From Panicum virgatum (taxonomy: Eukaryota > Streptophyta > Magnoliopsida > Poales > Poaceae), in NCBI RefSeq assembly GCF_016808335.1, contig NC_053142.1:47477795-47541794 (forward strand): a stretch of 64,000 nucleotides of DNA, read 5' to 3'. Within the stretch, counting starts at the first letter, position 1; every line of letters starts with the position of its first letter. Shown piece after piece: positions 44,321 to 56,198 of this stretch. Below the pieces are notes generated by a model, which did not search any database, was not told where the DNA came from, and saw only the letters and a program-made list of their open reading frames with translations. The translations under genes were made by a program, and so were the position numbers.

Positions 44321-46500
44321 GATTAAGCTGATGTGGTCGTCATCTTTAGTCTTCGCTTCACGTTCTCCATGCATGATGATGGTGGTAGTGTAGACGTGGG
44401 CATCGGCGTCGTCCATGGCCTCGTCGGTGTCCATGAGCCGGTGTAATGTAGCTGAAACATCAGCAGCACCCGCCCATGTCGTCCGGCCTCGTCGGTCTCG
44501 AACGGCGTTGTAGTCGTAGTAGAGGTGAGTAGTTGGTGCATGGTCTCGTGAGCTGGGCCTGAGTCGATGTCGCGGCAGCCTGTCGTGGTCGAAGTGGTTC
44601 CGCGGGAAAGTCCTGTCTGCAGAAGTAGTCGAAGGTCATCTTTACGTGGATGCACCTTGTTCCTTTTAGCTTGCTTCTTTTGTGGTGCACGTAATCGTGC
44701 ATGGCACTATGACTAACTAGCTCGCTAGCTAGCGTGTGCACTTGCATCTCTTGTGACTTCTAAACTTTACAGAAACTGGATCTTGGGTTGACGTGCTGCA
44801 AGGCCAGAACAGATGCATCTCGGTGGCATGGGCTGTTCAGAGACGACGAGCTCCAATGACCGGCTGTATGGCGGCGAGTTGGACAGCGGCGAGCCACGGC
44901 GGCGAGGGTGATGATCCCGGCGGCCGGCGACGTGGCGGGCTGTTCATGGACAAGCTCCGATCCGACGGCGAACTGCACAATGGCAAGCTGGACGACATCG
45001 AGCCGCGGCGGCGATATGGCGACGATCCCGGCGGCCGACGACGTGGCGGGCTTCTCACCGCAAGGGGCGACCATCTCCTTCATGGCGACCACGAGATGCC
45101 CATGACGTGCAGAACTCCTCCATGCATGCGTGCTGAAAGAAAGCATGCAAAGAAACAAGAACAAAACAAATAAGATAGATCGATCTCAACCTGAGTTACC
45201 AGCGAGAAGGATAGGAGCCATGGGGTCGACGCCGAGGTGCTCGACGGCGACAACGTCAGTTGCGTGGCACCGTGAAGCCGAGGCCGGAACTCCGCCGCAA
45301 GCCGCGGGCTCGCTCGCCGGCGTCGTGTGCGTGATGGAGATGGCCGTGCGGCTGTCGTCGTCGTTGATCATGAACTCCAACCGGCGGACGGCTTGGTGCA
45401 GACGACAAGGAAGACGAAGACGATGGCGAGGTCGTCGCCGGCGTGGTGCAGACGACGATGAAGACGATGGCGAGGTCGTCGCAGGCGTGGTGCAGACCCG
45501 TGGGCTCGACGAGGAAGACGGAGGCGCAAGCGAGGAAACCATGAAGACGATGGCGAGGTCGTCGCCGGCGTGGTGCCGACCCGTGGGCTCGACGAGGAAG
45601 ACGGAGGCGCAAGCGAGGTTGCCATGAGGGGTGCTGCTGTTCCGCCAGCGGCCGGGCCAAGGCGAGGCGGTGGACGTCGATGACGAGCAGGAGGCGCCAC
45701 GCCGCTGCCTTGTTCCCCATCGTTGATGGAGTCCTGATGGCCGGCTCGACGGTGCCGGAGGTGATCAAGACTGCCAGACGGCCAGAGCGAGTATGGACGT
45801 CAAGGATGAAGACGTCTCCTGGCTTCTCCATGCATATATTAGCCTGGCCGTGGTGATGGTGTTGGAGACGCCGTCTGCTCGGGCATGGGCTGCTTGATAG
45901 ACGCGGCTCGGACAGCGAGCCTCGATGATGACGAGGACGATCTCATCGCACCGGTGGCGGCTTGGACGACGATGGATGCGGAGAGGATGAGCACGTCTCT
46001 CCTGGCTCGTCCGTGCTCCGGCCCAGGTGAAAAGGGAAATCACCTAAACAACAATAAGAATCTCACCCTGGAAGTTGCCAGTAGTCCGAGATGGCGAGCT
46101 TGATGACGGCCGGCGTTCCCTCGACTCCGACGCGTGGCTTGGACGACGATGGACGACGAGTGCGCCTGCCTCCCTGGCTTCTCCGCTCGTCAAGGCGAGT
46201 CGGAGGTGCATGACGTCATGTGCACTCTGATGGAGATGGGCTGGGGGGGCGCCTCGCCCCTGTCTCTTTCAGCCGCCGGCTGCTCCGATCGAAAAAAAAA
46301 GGGTGCCCCCAGGGATTGAGATCCGCTGCAGTTGGGGTGGCTGACTTTGAGCCACTGCATGTGGGGCCCACTAGCGTTGGGGCCCGCTGGCAGTGACCCA
46401 ATGTCAGCAGCCCCAACGTCAGCTGATCCGGTTCCGCCCCCCAGGGGACGAGGGGTGATGGCCTTTTATAGGCACCTGCTATGGCAGTAGAGGGCTGCGC
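44321..46500. repeat. GC-rich region with minisatellite-like tandem repeats
   Basis: Repeat units sharing GACGATGGCGAGGTCGTCG occur at 45419-45627 (three units, 43-83 bp apart). Another pair sharing CCCGGCGGCC(G/A)(G/A)CGACGTGGCGGG is at about 44863-45052. An inverted pair near 46329-46420 (TTGGGGTGGCTGAC) could fold. Long open frames exist on both strands but follow from GC content and repeats; none looks like a known protein. Confidence 0.5.
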
Positions 46501-47700
46501 CGTAGTCAATTTGAACAGAATATCCCTATTTGCTTGCTAGTCAATCTCTATCTCGGTGACCAGATAAACATACACGACGCTCTCTGAGATATGGGTTCAA
46601 GCTAAGGCCTCCTAATCCATTTAGCTCCGGGAATACTTGGATCAATACATATTCGCCGAGGTGGTTGCGTTCTGGCTGACTTCCCATGCCAAGGGCCTCT
46701 AGAATCTTCCCATGTTTCTAGAACCTTCTTGGATATACTGGCCGTCTCGCGGGCCGGCCGTATATCAACACGTCACGTATTGCATCTAGATACGTATACA
46801 CTGGCAGCTCCATAGAGACGTGCATGCATGTACTAGTTGCAAGGCCGATATTCATCACGTACAAGTCCATGCAACTAGATGAACTTGTTTTCTCTCTTCT
46901 GCTTGCTTTTCTTCTCTTATTGGTTTGAAACACATGACATGACCCATATTAATGTATATAACTCATATGATCATGTTTGAAGATTTGCACAAAATCTCGT
47001 CAAACACAATGCACATAAGGTTGTTTCTGGTTTTTTCAGGACCATTTATTAGTTTCAACATGACTTTTGACTGAAATGTTAGTAAATAGAACACATATTA
47101 ACTTTGCGTGTACATGTTTCGATTGTATGTTAAAAATAATATTATAATTATTCAACTAAAATGATAGTATTTCTCAATAAACTGTGAGGCTACAACTTTT
47201 CTACTTTTTCCAGCGTGGTGTTGTGGTGTGCAAATATTTTTTTTAAGCTTGTCCGGATTTTTTTATCAATATTTATGCCTGTAGAAAAAATAAATTAAAA
47301 AGTATGATAGTAATTTTTAAGAATCTCCTAGCTTACCCAACGCTAGATTTTAGAGTCTAATTACTATATTACATATTGGATTAGTTTCTTTATAATGGCA
47401 TGGTGGGCTATATTTAGTCAGACACAATGGTATTTTGGGTCAATTTTTATCATAATGATAGTGGTTGGATTAATTTCTTTATAATGGCGTGGTAGGCTAT
47501 ATTTAGTCAAACACAGGAGTATTTTGGATCAATTTTTATCATAATGGCAGTGGTGGGTAATTTTAATTTCTTTTATTTTCTCCGATTAATGTGAGAATTT
47601 CTAGGCCTTGAGAGTGAATGTGGAGGCTCCGTTTGTTGGTCAAATAATAAGATAATAGATTGCATTGCAGCATAAAATTCTATTTTTATTTTGTAAAAGA
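46501..47700. other. AT-rich intergenic DNA with one ~87-bp tandem duplication
   Basis: Two adjacent ~87-bp copies (about 47381-47464 and 47468-47553) share GGCTATATTTAGTCA and ATTTTTATCATAATG. No gene is recognised. Confidence 0.55.
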
Positions 47701-47722
47701 GAAATAAATTTCCATAAAGTAC

Positions 47723-47946
47723 CTTTCAAGCAAGCCGATGAGAAGTTTACAATGGGAGCAACCACATTGACTATCAGCTGAACTGCACAAACTTCTGAAT
47801 ATTGCTGTACACTGATCGAACCAATTCAGCAACATTGACTGTAGTGGAGAAGTTGTCATCAAGAATGATAACATCCACCCATTTCAAGCCCAATATTAAC
47901 TTTATGAAGTGCAGGTGCATAATTTGTGCTAGCACCAGTCACCTCG
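47723..47946 (-). pseudogene. P2B-type Ca2+-ATPase fragment, upstream exon, degenerate
   Basis: The minus strand encodes the hinge and following region of a Ca2+-ATPase. The hinge TGDGTNDAPAL, universal in P-type pumps, reads TGASTNYAPAL here, losing aspartates needed for catalysis. About a dozen residues are missing after IGLEMG, with a frame change, before ILDDNFSTTVNVAELV and SVYSNIQKFVQ. The exon ends at 47723 with donor AAAG/GTACTT and continues in frame at 41997. No earlier exons are visible upstream, where the palindrome cluster D2 begins. Confidence 0.82.
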
Positions 47947-47989
47947 AGACCATGGAGGTGATCTACTCTGCGTGTGATCTAGCTTGGTG

Positions 47990-49700
47990 ATGACGGCGAG
48001 GTGAATAGACTGAATGAGGAACAGGAGCTTGCACCTGCGAGGTTCAGAAAAAGGTACAGCAGAGAAAGACTGAAACGGAAGGAATGAACACCATGGTTTT
48101 GTAATTGTTTCTCTGCTATGGGATCGAGCCTGGATCTGAAACCTGGTGCGGTGATTCTCCAACGAATCACTGGCCTCTATGAATTTTCTCAGATTTTTTA
48201 GATCTCGGTTTGGCTGCTAATCAACTGAAATACAAGGACACGGGGGTGGACGGTATTTGAAATACTGTCCACCCCGCCTCCAGATTTTCTCGATTTAATT
48301 TCTCCCTCCACAGATCGAGGATGAGACTGAAATTTTTTGGGTTGTTTCGAAATTTCCTCCTCAGTCCGTGATAATATTTTCAGAATTTTTCGTTGCGATT
48401 TGGATCCGCAAATGGAGGGAGATTGGAGACCGGGGGTGGACGGTATTTGAAATACCGTCCACCCCCGTCCCCAGTCCATCACCGCCCGTGGACGGCGTCT
48501 TCCCCGCGCTACCATTTCTCCTTGTCTCGCTGCCTCCGGGGCCGTCCGTGTTGCCTTCTACCACCTTGGTGCTTCGCGTCGTGCCCAGATGTGGAGCTCG
48601 CATTGGCCGGCGAATCGACGTGCCGGTGATCGTTGATGGCGCCTCCAGCATGGGCGGCCCGTGGCCCCATGCCACGCGCACCAGGAAAGAGGTGGCCGGT
48701 GCCCTGGTTCATGTCACCGTCACACCGGGCGCGGGCGGAGGATGGCTCCGGCAAGGGCGCCGAGGCTTGAGTGACGAGGGGGGAGAGGAGAGAAGATCTG
48801 TTTAAGCTGACCACTGAGCCGAATGATTATTAGGCAGCAAGCGCCGGTGGAACGACGACTGCCCGACCGGTCAGCACAGAGCGGGAGGAGACGGCACGCC
48901 GAGACTTGCATCAATGGTGGCTCATGGCGGCGTACGGGGTGCGTTCGGGGTTGTATGTAGAGAGTCCAGCAACCTCGCCGCCGCTGGCGCCGGCCGGATG
49001 AGGCAGGCAGGTGGCGTGCCAGATGTTGCCGGTGTCCATGGCGGCGTCGACAGCTGCTCGTGGTGCAGCTGAAATGGTGCTTCAGTAGCGTCAGGTGCAA
49101 TCGACGTCGATCATCGGCCGACGGTTGCGCAGGACGGAGCAGATTGATGAACTGCGCATACGCCGCCCGCGGCCGCGCGGCACGGACCTACAGTACCAGG
49201 GACACAGGAAGCCTGTGGACCGGCGACCGATCCCGGCTGACGCGTGCCGCCCCCAGCACGAGCATGCGCCATGAGAAAGCGACGATGACCACCTGAAGCT
49301 GGCGGCGGGTAGAGCCGCGGAGGGGCACGGCGCGCCAGTGCTTGGCACTCCCATGCGGCTGTGCTGGCCAATGGTGGGTCTGGTCAGTGCAACGAGGAAA
49401 GACGGGGGACGGTATTTGAAATACCGTCCACCCCTTGATCCCGATTCTTCCCCAAATTTGAGGGTGCCAGACACACACTAAAATTCCAATAAAAATCATG
49501 AGCACTCCGAATCCATCACCGAAGCATGACACAAAATTTCAGACCCTCATAGGATGCATAGAGCGAGAACCAAAAATGAGAAATCGTGACCTAGGGTGGA
49601 CGGTAGTTCAAATACCGTCCACCCTAAGAATCCAATTCGCGCCCATTTAGCAGACCTACGGGCGCGTAAAAATCTGGTGAAAATTCATGGGTATCGGGAT
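47990..49700. repeat. Palindrome repeat cluster D2 (four palindromes)
   Basis: Palindromes start at 48243, 48433, 49404 (left arm lacks one T) and 49594. The core, 48466-49403, is homologous to those of D1 and D3. Its left shoulder (48030-48130) is the uninterrupted equivalent of the MITE-bearing site in D1. It runs directly into the left flank of D3, so D2 and D3 are in tandem. Confidence 0.75.
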
Positions 49701-50664
49701 TGAATCTCGTTCGAGGGCATTTTGTTGATGGGATGCCCGCGCACCTCAATAGATGTGTGTTTGTTTTGTTCTGGCTGCTTCCTTTCATGATGCGCCATGG
49801 CAAGCTGACGGCAGGATGCAGAAGAATTGACGAATCGTGTATATCTATATATTAAGTAGCCAGAAACGCATCAGCACCACTCACGGGTGAGCCATCCAAA
49901 GGCCAAATTTTACTCATTTCAGAATGAAATGGGCTTCTTCAGAATGGTTAGTGAAACCAATTCTGATTCCTCAAGTATGCAGAGAACAGGAGACTGCGTT
50001 CCCCAAACGAACAGGTATAGCAAAAGCTAAAGGCGAAACAAGCGTTCCCCAAATTTTCTGGACATTATCTGCAGAAGAACTTTCAACCTGAAGATTTGCA
50101 CCTCCATTTATTATTTGTGCCAAATTAGAACATCAGCAGTGAAATTGGTACTGCATCTACCACTCTGCATGCAGCTGCAGAGGCCAGTGGCTAGTCAGGC
50201 CATGGACAGTTCCTGCTCTGTACTCTTGATACTGATTTGCAGATGGTCAGCTACTCAGCTGAAAGGAAAAGAAAACAGAAGCATGTGGTAGTGGTAACTG
50301 TATTTCTAACAAGCTTGGCAATTCAACCATTTAAGGATTATTCTTGATATTAGCGATATGTCCTAGTCAACCTTAATAACTTCACTATACCATCTGTTCA
50401 GGCAGGAAAGCAACAAGAACGTGGACCTTACCTTAAGCTTGCAGCAAGCAGCATTCAGGATTCAGAGCAAGTGAGAAAAAGGTATGGCGAAGAAAGGCTG
50501 AAACAGAAGAAACACCGCCATGGTTTTATAATTGTTCGCCTGCTATGGGATCGATTTCTGGGTCTGAAACCCGGTGCGGTGATTCTCCATTGAATTCCCA
50601 GCCTCCATGAATTTTTTCAGGTTTCTTGAATCTCGGTTTGGATGCTAATGAACTGACATACAAG
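49701..50664. repeat. Duplicated non-coding segment, copy D3 left part
   Basis: Equivalent of 37998-38110 plus 38775-39665 without the two MITEs. Ends with ACAAG (50660-50664), the target duplication of the LTR element that splits D3. Confidence 0.75.
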
Positions 50665-51724
50665 TGTCGTGGTGCTGCAAACCACAGCCGGGTGGCGGAA
50701 GGCACCCGCCCTAGCCCAGAGGGTGTGTACTCGGGGGTTAGCTAGTCTTAGATCGATCTCACTCAAGAACACGATGAACACAGCAAGATTTAGAGTGGTT
50801 CGGGCCGCCGGAGCGTAATACCCTACGTCCACTGTGTGTTGTATTGCCTTTCCACGAGAGTGAGAAGGTGCGAGAGCTTGAGTCTGTCTGGGTCTGTTCT
50901 AGCGGGCGTGCTCTCCCTTTTATATGTCCAAGGGGAGCACGTACACTGAGCGGGGCCCCGACATGTGGACCCGGCGATGTATTATAAACTACACTTTGGC
51001 CTTCAATGCCTCAGATCCGGAGATCTTGTCGTCGGCTTCCGTGCGTAGCTTCTGACCAGGGATGGTCTTGAGTTGTCCTGTCAGAGCAGAGTCTAGCCTC
51101 TGCAGCCGCGCGTCGAGGTCATGATGAAGCGCCGAACTACTGACTCAGTCACTGTAGCAGCGTGCACTGTTGCCCCAGTCAGTAGTTGGTCATCATGACT
51201 CGTCGCCCATGGGCGCGGCACTGCATCTTTAATGCTTGCCTTGGTAACTGACGAGCCGCCTCGGTAACTGGCGATCCACAGTGTGCACTGACAAAAGCTG
51301 CCCCGTGCCCAGCGGCAGCAGAGCCTGCCTCAACCACTCGCACTTAATGCGGGCGGGTGAGGGAGCTTCCTGCGGAAGGCTTTGCGCCCGTGCCCGCGTC
51401 TGCGTGACACGTGGCGGCTCCGGACCCCTCCCGAGCAGCTAGCTGAGCCGAGAGCTCACGGGGGTCCGGATAGGCACGTGGAGGTCCCGGACCCACCTGC
51501 GGGGGTCCGGGTCCACCGTCACAAGTGCCGAGCATTTTCACCTCTGGGACACGTGGTGACACCGGACCCGTCCCCGAGCGGGAAGCGGGTCCGGGACCGT
51601 TGGTCCGGTGAGATGGAGTCGGACCCCAAGGGTCCGGCTGCTCAGCTCCTTAGGGCGTAGTTACGGATAACTACGCGAGTCTTGACACAGTAGGAGTGGG
51701 TACCCCAGCTGCAGGGTACCGACA
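50665..51724 (-). repeat. 3' LTR of the non-autonomous element
   Basis: Pairs with 53237-54297. Plus-strand ends are TGTCGTGGTG and GGTACCGACA. Confidence 0.93.
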
Positions 51725-52011
51725 GAGGCCCCCGGGCCCGCCTCGGGAGAGGCAACGAACCCGCAGGTGGGGCCACTACTGTGAGCAACTTGGCTGCTTC
51801 TGACGCCCAGCGGTGCGCGCCGCAAGGGTCTTGTCCCGCGTCGTCCATCCTTTGGGTCACCTGCTGCATCATCACGTTTGGACCTGCACATGACTTAAGG
51901 TAGATGCTTAGTAGCGTGCCCACGGGTCCCAAATCCTGTTGGCTGTAATCCTTTGAGATAGACAGCTAGGTTCAGTGAACGGAGCTCAAGGGGCCGGCCT
52001 TTAGGTTAAGA

Positions 52012-52545
52012 GAAAGTCCGGACCTCCAGGTTCCCAGTCCTAGGTACTACGGCACTCATTCACAGGAGGTGGTGCGTGCAGGCTTAGGGTACGGAACCAG
52101 ACTAAGCGGCTACACGGCTCCGGACCTCCCCGGAGAATGAGTGCGCTTCCCTGAACCTGCAAGTTCCCAGGGGTCCGAACCCCTCTCTTCCATGAGGGGT
52201 CTCGAGCTAAGTCACTAACTAGCCAACTCAATTCAGACCACAATCACCGCACAAGAGTAAGAAGCCACGTGGGGGTTAGCGCAAACAGAATGCGTAGATT
52301 GAAATTGGAATATAACATCCTTAGAGGCGAACTGAGAATAAATTTTTCCTTTATAACTAGATGTACATGAGATGTGCGATGTAAGCCAGAACACGGGTTT
52401 ATGAGGCCGGAGCTGTCCGGACCTCCGGGCCCCCAGTCTTAGGTACTACGGTACTCGCCCTAGGGAGGTAGAGCATGCAGGCTTAGGGTACGGAACCAGG
52501 CTAAGCGGCTACACGGCTCCGGACCTCCCCGGAAGGTGAGTACGC
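52012..52545. repeat. Two copies of a ~130-bp direct repeat inside the element
   Basis: 52012-52145 and 52414-52545 share GCTTAGGGTACGGAACCAG and GCGGCTACACGGCTCCGG. Non-coding. Confidence 0.7.
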
Positions 52546-52747
52546 TTCCCTGAACCTGGTTCGCAGAGGTCCGGACCCCTCCACGGGGGAGGCTCACCGG
52601 ACTGGACCACACGGAAGTACCACCTAGTTACAAAGAAAAATATTTTATTCACTGCTGGGCCTCTAAGGGTAGGACTTACAGAGATGTAGAGTCGTGGGTG
52701 CGACCGGAGCCGGCTCAATGTCGGAGAGAGCCACCAGAGTCGACTTA

Positions 52748-52930
52748 GTGCGACCGGAGTGGGCTTTCCGCCGGAGTGGCTTGGTGCGACCGGAGTCGGC
52801 TTCCCGCCGGAGCGGGCTTGGTGCGACCGGAGTCGGCTTCCCGCCGGAGCGGGCTTGGTGCGACCGGAGTCGGCTTCCCGCCGGAGCGGGCTTGGTGCGA
52901 CCGGAGTCGGCTTTCCGCCGGAGCGGGCTT
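52748..52930. repeat. 37-bp tandem array, five units
   Basis: Units begin GTGCGACCGGAGTCGG and end GGAGCGGGCTTG; the first is 36 bp. Near-identical units imply recent expansion. The open frames through it are repeat artefacts. Confidence 0.85.
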
Positions 52931-53236
52931 CCTCACATGAGTGAGGTATGCTGCGAGCTGGGATTTGTCGCTCCGCCGCTCGCAGCTTGTGAGGGGGGCC
53001 TTGACGGGCGCCCTGACTCTTGTCGACGTGCAGCGCGCGCCGCTGCCGACGGTGGCTGCTCCACGGGCACGGTTGCCCCTGGCGCAGGAAGGCGAGAGGC
53101 GTGTGGCGCGGATGACGCCACACCCTCCGTCATCTCCACGTCGTCGTGGTGGTGGGAGTGCTCAACCACCCGAGCCATGGAGATGGGCAAGAGATGAGCT
53201 AAAACTAGCTAAAGCGCCCCTACCTGGCGCGCCAAA

Positions 53237-54297
53237 TGTCGTGGTGCTGCAAACCACAGCCGGGTGGCGGAAGGCACCCGCCCTAGCCCAGAGGGTGTGT
53301 ACTCGGGGGTTAGCTAGTCTTAGATCGATCTCACTCAAGAACACGATGAACACAGCAAGATTTAGAGTGGTTCAGGCCGTCGGAGCGTAATACCCTACGT
53401 CCACTGTATGTTGTATTGCCTTTCCACGAGAGTGAGAAGGTGCGAGAGCTTGAGTCTGTCTGGGTCTGTTCTAGCGGGCGTGCTCTCCCTTTTATATGTC
53501 CAAGGGGAGCACGTACACTGAGCGGGGCCCCGACATGTGGACCCGGCGATGTATTATAAACTACACTTTGGCCTTCAATGCCTCAGATCCGGAGATCTTG
53601 TCGTCGGCTTCCGTGCGTAGCTTCTGACCAGGAATGGTCTTGAGTTGTCCTGTCAGAGCAGAGTCTAGCCTCTGCAGCCGCGCGTCGAGGTCATGATGAA
53701 GCGCCGAACTACTGACTCAGTCCACTGTAGCAGCGTGCACTGTTGCCCCAGTCAGTAGTTGGTCATCATGACTCGTCGCCCATGGGCGCGGCACTGCATC
53801 TTTAATGCTTGCCTTGGTAACTGACGAGCCGCCTCGGTAACTGGCGATCCACAGTGTGCACTGACAAAAGCTGCCCCGTGCCCAGCGGCAGCAGAGCCTG
53901 CCTCAACCACTCGCACTTAATGCGGGCGGGTGAGGGAGCTTCCTGCGGAAGGCTTTGCGCCCGTGCCCGCGTCTGCGTGACACGTGGCGGCTCCGGACCC
54001 CTCCCGAGCAGCTAGCTGAGCCGAGAGCTCACGGGGATCCGGATAGGCACGTGGAGGTCCCGGACCCACCTGCGGGGGTCCGGGTCCACGGTCACAAGTG
54101 CCGAGCATTTTCACCTCTGGGACACGTGGTGACACCGGACCCGTCCCCGAGCGGGAAGCGGGTCCGGGACCGTTGGTCCGGTGAGATGGAGTCGGACCCC
54201 AAGGGTCCGGCTGCTCAGCTCCTTAGGGCGTAGTTACGGATAACTACGCGAGTCTTGACACAGTAGGAGTGGGTACCCCAGCTGCAGGGTACCGACA
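53237..54297 (-). repeat. 5' LTR of the non-autonomous element
   Basis: Pairs with 50665-51724, with one extra C (CAGTCCACTG). Followed by ACAAG. Confidence 0.93.
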
Positions 54298-55700
54298 ACA
54301 AGGACACGGGGTGGACGGTATTTCAAATACCGTCCACCCCACCTCCAGATTTTTCTCATTTAATTTCTCCCTCCACAGGTCAAGGATGACACTGAAATTT
54401 GGTGGGTTGTTTCGAAATTTCTTCATAAGTCCGTATGAATTTTTTCAGAATTTTCAGTAGTGATTTGGATCCGGAAATTCAGAAAGATTCGAGACCAGGG
54501 GTGGACGGTATTTGAAATACCGTCCACCCTCCGCCCCCAACCAATCACCGTCCAGGAAACGACGTCTTCCTCGCGCTGCCGTTTGTCCTTGTCTCGCTGC
54601 CTCTAGGGCCCGCCCCTGTTGCTCAGCTCGGTGCTTCGCGCCGTGCCCAGTTGTGGAGCTCGCATTGGCCGGTGACCGTCGATGGCGCCTCCGGCATGGG
54701 CGGCCCGTGGCCCCCGTGCCGCGCGTACCAGCTAAAAGAAGGCCGGCGCACTGGTTCATATCGCCGTCATACCGGGCGCTGGCGGAGGACGGCTCCGGCG
54801 GGGGCGCCGAGGCTTGAGCGACATGGGGACTGGTGGTGGGAAGATCTGTCTAAGCAAACAATTGAGCCGAATGATTAGGCAGAAGGTGCCGGCAGAACGA
54901 CGACGGGCCGAGCGGTCACCGCAGAGCAGGAGGAGACGGAACGCCAAGACTCGCAGCAACCTCGCCGTTCGGGGTAGGGTGCGCGTTCGGGGTTGTATGT
55001 AGAGAGTCTAGCAACCTCGCCGCCCCTGGCGCCGGATGAGGCAGGCGGCGGTAGCGTGCCGGACGTTGCCGGTGTCCATGGCGGCGCCGACGGCCGCTCG
55101 TGGAGCATCTGATGTCTTGAGCCCGAGATGTGATGGTAGTAAGAATGGTGCCTCTTGTGGGCTCCTTGTGGTGTGTTCGTGCCATCGAGGGCGCCCGCGA
55201 CATCTGGACGCCACGGGAAGGGCACGCTCCGAGTTGAGGTCACGCGCCATGGACGTGGTGCTTCAGACCTTCAGTAGCGTCAGGTGCAATCGACGTCGAT
55301 CATCGGACGGCGGTTGCGCGGGCCGGCCGGAGCGGACGGACGAACTGCGCACACGCTGCCCGCGGCCGCGCTGCACGGTCCGGACCAGGAAGCTAGAAGA
55401 CCGGCGGAGGGGCACGGCGCACCAGTGCTTGGCACTCCCTGTTCTGGCCTGTGGTGGGCCTGATCAGCGCACCCCTTGATCCCGATTCCTCCCCAAATTT
55501 GACGGTGCAAGACACGCACTAAAATTCCAATAAAAATCACGAGTACTCACCATCCATTACCGTAGCATGGCACAAATTTTCGCATAGGGGGGAAATTAAT
55601 AAGGATAGGTTTCTGCCCTGGGTGGTCGGTAAGTCCGATTGGACCCCATTTGCCAGGGGCATGGACTCGTAAAAAAATCAAGGAAATTCGTGGAGGTAGA
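54298..55700. repeat. Palindrome repeat cluster D3, right part (two palindromes)
   Basis: Palindromes start at 54308 and 54498. The core, 54531-55470, is homologous to D1 and D2. The third palindrome is reduced to CACCCC (about 55471) and the fourth to its left half (GGGTGGTCGGTA, about 55621), so this copy is eroded. Right flank to 55700 matches the end of D2. Confidence 0.7.
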
Positions 55701-56198
55701 GAATGGTCCTCGTCAGCATTCTACAAAAGTTCAGGTTCTATTATGATGTGTGGACAGAGAAATCGAAAGGACGAGTATGAGAGGGAGGCGGGGCGAGAAA
55801 TTGGGACGGATAAGTCACTCTGCTTGCAGGTACAGAGCATCCATCGTCCGCGTTAACGGAATATATAATGTAGCTGGCAAATTGTCAGAGTTTTTTTTTA
55901 GCAAATTGTCAGAGTTGTGTATTCCGTTTGTGCTTGCACAGCATGTACATCAGACTGGATTTGCAAAAAATCATACATCACAGGCAACATAAACATATAC
56001 CAATAGTCTCAATACCACCGAACCAATAGATATGTAGCAGAACTAAGCGTGACAAATTTCCTGATACAGATGCCGCCCACAAGTTTTTAGTATGTAATTC
56101 ACATTACTTCTTTTTACAACTGTTCCTGCTCATTGATGGCATACTTTGAGTGTCCCTTCGCCTGTTTGATCTCCGCATTTTGACCTTGGAAGTTCGTT
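55701..56198. other. Intergenic DNA and probable 3' UTR of gamma-SNAP
   Basis: The part next to 56199 is probably gamma-SNAP 3' UTR (minus strand). I see no clear AATAAA. The rest is unrecognised, with a small direct repeat (AAATTGTCAGAGTT at 55879 and about 55903). Confidence 0.4.

Larger units (their letters stand above)
50665..54297 (-). mobile_element. Young non-autonomous LTR retrotransposon (Tat/gypsy-like), 3.6 kb
   Basis: LTRs 50665-51724 (1,060 bp) and 53237-54297 (1,061 bp), flanked by ACAAG (50660-50664 and 54298-54302). By hand they differ at about six sites and one indel. On the minus strand the primer site reads TTGGCGCGCCAGGTAGGGG beside 53236, and a GC-rich purine tract (CGGGGGCCTC) lies beside 51725, so transcription runs right to left. 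The 1.5-kb interior lacks gag or pol and needs enzymes from another element. A Tat-like affiliation is inferred from the primer site and LTR start TGTCGGTACCC. Confidence 0.9.

Noticed and set aside
44323..46509. Long open frames such as 45256-45831 (minus) and 45130-45627 (plus)
   Set aside because: They run through tandem GC-rich repeats in several frames and show no recognised motif.
52509..53197. Frames of about 200 and 167 residues in the non-autonomous LTR element
   Set aside because: Both are read through the 37-bp array, on both strands; the peptide repeat is a consequence of the array.
39666..54530. CRISPR-like array (regularly spaced palindromic repeats)
   Set aside because: Spacers are ~157 bp and homologous to each other, copies are few and clustered in pairs, and the context is a plant nuclear genome.
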